A stretch of 7,632 nt of DNA from positions 697 through 8,328 of the forward strand of contig PEZR01000049.1 in NCBI GenBank assembly GCA_002773975.1. Reading direction: 5' to 3'. The notes under the pieces were generated by a model. It saw only the letters and a program-made list of their open reading frames with translations. It had not been told where the DNA came from and ran no database searches. Source of the DNA: Bdellovibrio sp. CG10_big_fil_rev_8_21_14_0_10_47_8. GTDB taxonomy: Bacteria > Bdellovibrionota > Bdellovibrionia > Bdellovibrionales > Bdellovibrionaceae. Below, piece after piece: positions 6,089-7,632 of the stretch (the stretch's first letter is position 1; the number at the start of each line of letters is the position of its first letter). The translations under genes were made by a program, and so were the position numbers.

Positions 6089-7068
6089 GTCTTCTGCAGG
6101 TTCAAAATCTCAACATTGATTTTTCAACCACTCAGGGTGTGGTGAATGTTTTACGAGATGTGAGTTTTCATTTGAACGAGGGCGAGGCCCTGGGGCTTGT
6201 CGGAGAATCCGGTTCGGGAAAAAGTGTGACGAGTCTGGCTGTTTTTGATCTTTTGGCCAGCAATGCTCAGGTCCGAAGTGGTCAAATATTATTTCGAGGC
6301 AGAAATATTTTTGGACTGAGCGAAGTCGAAAAGGTCAAAATTCGCGGCAGTGAAATTTCAATGATTTTTCAAGATCCCATGACGAGTCTGAATCCCTGTT
6401 TCAACGTGGAATATCAGGTGGGAGAGGTCCTGCGAATGCATCAAGGCCTTGAGGGCAGCTCACTCCGTGATCGAGTGATTGAACTGCTCGCTAAGGTGGG
6501 GATTCCAGATCCTCAGTCCAGATTAAAAACATATCCCCATGAACTTTCCGGGGGAATGAGCCAGCGGGTGATGATCGCCATGGCGATTGCTTGCTCACCA
6601 AAGATTCTCATCGCTGATGAGCCGACGACCGCGTTGGATGTGACGATTCAAAAACAAATTTTGTCTTTGCTTCAGAAGCTGCGTAAAGAAACGGGAATGT
6701 CTTTGATCTTGGTGTCCCATGATCTGGGGGTGATTGCTCAGAACACTGATCGGTTATTGGTCATGTATGCTGGCGAAATTGTCGAAGAAGGGCGATCTTC
6801 TGATGTGATACAAAGACCTCTTCACCCTTACACCGAGGGACTTTTGAAGTGTTTGCCAGGAGCATACAAACTGGAGGGTCGCCAATTTCGGTTGCCAACA
6901 ATTCCTGGGATTGTGCCAAATTTGGCAGAACGACCCCAGGGTTGTCAGCTCAGTCCCCGTTGTCCTTACAAATTTCAAGCTTGTGTGAACGGGGCCATTG
7001 TCCTTGGTGCGGTTGGTGATGCTCGTCATGTTCGTTGTATCAAGGAGGACCTTCATGGCCCTGCTTGA
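6085..7068 (+). CDS. dppD: Dipeptide ABC transporter ATP-binding protein DppD
   Basis: DppD is one of the two cytoplasmic ATPases that drive import; it docks on the permease coupling loops and pairs with DppF. All ATP-site motifs are present in the 327 residues: Walker A GESGSGKS (40-47), Q-loop Gln96 in [11 protein letters not shown], signature LSGGMSQ (154-160), Walker B ILIADEP with catalytic Glu179, D-loop ALD and switch His212. The C-terminal oligopeptide-transporter extension begins after HPYTEGLL (247-254). It holds four cysteines (287, 293, 300, 318) in the arrangement GC...PRCPY...C...C, which in a studied DppD homologue coordinates an iron-sulfur cluster; the same is inferred here. 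Signature [17 protein letters not shown] is typical of DppD rather than DppF. It starts in an ATGA overlap with dppC. Confidence 0.96.
   Translation: MSLLQVQNLNIDFSTTQGVVNVLRDVSFHLNEGEALGLVGESGSGKSVTSLAVFDLLASNAQVRSGQILFRGRNIFGLSEVEKVKIRGSEISMIFQDPMTSLNPCFNVEYQVGEVLRMHQGLEGSSLRDRVIELLAKVGIPDPQSRLKTYPHELSGGMSQRVMIAMAIACSPKILIADEPTTALDVTIQKQILSLLQKLRKETGMSLILVSHDLGVIAQNTDRLLVMYAGEIVEEGRSSDVIQRPLHPYTEGLLKCLPGAYKLEGRQFRLPTIPGIVPNLAERPQGCQLSPRCPYKFQACVNGAIVLGAVGDARHVRCIKEDLHGPA
7042..7048 (+). promoter_or_regulatory. Strong ribosome binding site for dppF inside the end of dppD
   Basis: AAGGAGG lies six bases before the dppF ATG at 7055 and within the last codons of dppD. It is the only full-consensus site seen inside the operon, so DppF synthesis may be less dependent on upstream translation than DppB is. 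Confidence 0.8.
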
Positions 7069-7632
7069 GGTAATAGACCTTGAAAAAACATATCTGATCT
7101 CTAGAGCCTTCCGCTCTCCGCTCGAGGTCAAGGCCTTGCGTGGAGTTAGTCTTGAATTGAAAGCCGGGGAAACCTTGGCTGTGGTCGGTGAGTCCGGATG
7201 TGGAAAGAGCACTTTGGCCAAAGTTTTAATGAAAATTGAGACCGTCACATCGGGCAAGGTCGAGGTGGATGGTCAATTGTTGAATCAAATTTCACCCCAA
7301 GAATTGTCTCACCGTGTGCAAATGATTTTTCAAGATCCGTATTCGTCGATAAACCCTCGAAAGAAAATTTTTGATATTGTGGCAGAGCCTTTGAGAATCG
7401 GGGGTGAAAGCTCTGCTGAAATTCAAAAACGAGTTCAAGAAGCCGCGCAGGTGGTTGGGCTGAGGCCAGAAATTTTGCAGCGCTATCCCCACATGCTGAG
7501 CGGTGGACAGCGGCAGCGGGTGGGAATTGCAAGGGCTCTGGTCACTCAACCCAAAGTGTTAATATGTGATGAGCCCGTGTCTGCCCTGGATGTTTCGGTG
7601 CAGGCCCAGGTTTTGAATTTGCTTTTGGACCT
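7055..7632 (+). CDS. dppF: Dipeptide ABC transporter ATP-binding protein DppF, N-terminal part (cut by window edge)
   Basis: DppF is the second ATPase of the importer and forms a heterodimer with DppD. The frame is open from the ATG at 7055 to the right edge, giving 192 complete codons of the expected 320-340. Visible motifs are KTYLISR and VKALRGVS near the start, Walker A GESGCGKS (45-52), Q-loop Gln93 in MIFQDPYSSINPRKK, signature LSGGQRQR (148-155), Walker B VLICDEP with catalytic Glu173 and the D-loop SALD (176-179). The switch histidine and the C-terminal extension lie beyond the window. GESGCGKST, INPRKK and RYPHMLSGGQRQR follow E. coli DppF closely, which separates it from a second copy of dppD. 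The first 14 bases overlap the end of dppD in another frame. Confidence 0.95.
   Translation, partial: MALLEVIDLEKTYLISRAFRSPLEVKALRGVSLELKAGETLAVVGESGCGKSTLAKVLMKIETVTSGKVEVDGQLLNQISPQELSHRVQMIFQDPYSSINPRKKIFDIVAEPLRIGGESSAEIQKRVQEAAQVVGLRPEILQRYPHMLSGGQRQRVGIARALVTQPKVLICDEPVSALDVSVQAQVLNLLLD

Noticed and set aside
6754..7549. Minus-strand reading frames opposite dppD and dppF
   Set aside because: The plus strand carries complete ABC ATPase motifs through the same bases; these frames are shadows.

Overview
The window holds an ordinary, gene-dense stretch of a Gram-negative bacterial chromosome. Signal peptides, a periplasmic solute-binding protein and a five-gene dipeptide ABC transporter support the Gram-negative reading. 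The use of TTG as a possible start, weak Shine-Dalgarno sites in front of some genes, and a loose mix of housekeeping and small unassigned genes would suit a Bdellovibrio-like or other deltaproteobacterial-type genome. That placement is an impression only: no marker gene here fixes the taxon.

Left part (1-2553): the last 29 codons of a winged-helix response regulator run in from the left edge. They overlap, or lie just before, a small exported protein with a PsbP/DUF1795-like look (73-651). Converging on it from the other strand is a 133-residue protein that resembles the ribosome hibernation/RaiA family (674-1075). An intergenic region of about 190 bp (1076-1264) then separates it from the divergent uracil-DNA glycosylase gene ung (1265-1939). 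Ung converges, with a gap of only 8 bp, on a minus-strand gene for a three-helix membrane protein with a six-cysteine tail (1948-2553).

Right part (2554-7632): a compact operon dppA-dppB-dppC-dppD-dppF for dipeptide uptake. DppA captures the peptide in the periplasm, DppB and DppC form the channel, and DppD and DppF are the two ATPases. dppF is cut by the right edge. Every junction overlaps: 1 nt, 4 nt, 4 nt and 14 nt. The proteins follow the enterobacterial Dpp proteins closely, down to the two DppA disulfide pairs and the ligand-binding Arg and Asp. Upstream, between dppA and the divergent membrane-protein gene, lies an almost perfect 18-bp palindrome (2548-2565), which is the best candidate regulatory site in the window.

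I see no mobile element, CRISPR array, tRNA, rRNA, or convincing intrinsic terminator, and no clear undescribed multi-gene system. The points most worth a second look are the palindrome, the translational fusion of dppA to dppB, the divergent hibernation-factor-like protein and the cysteine-rich membrane protein.
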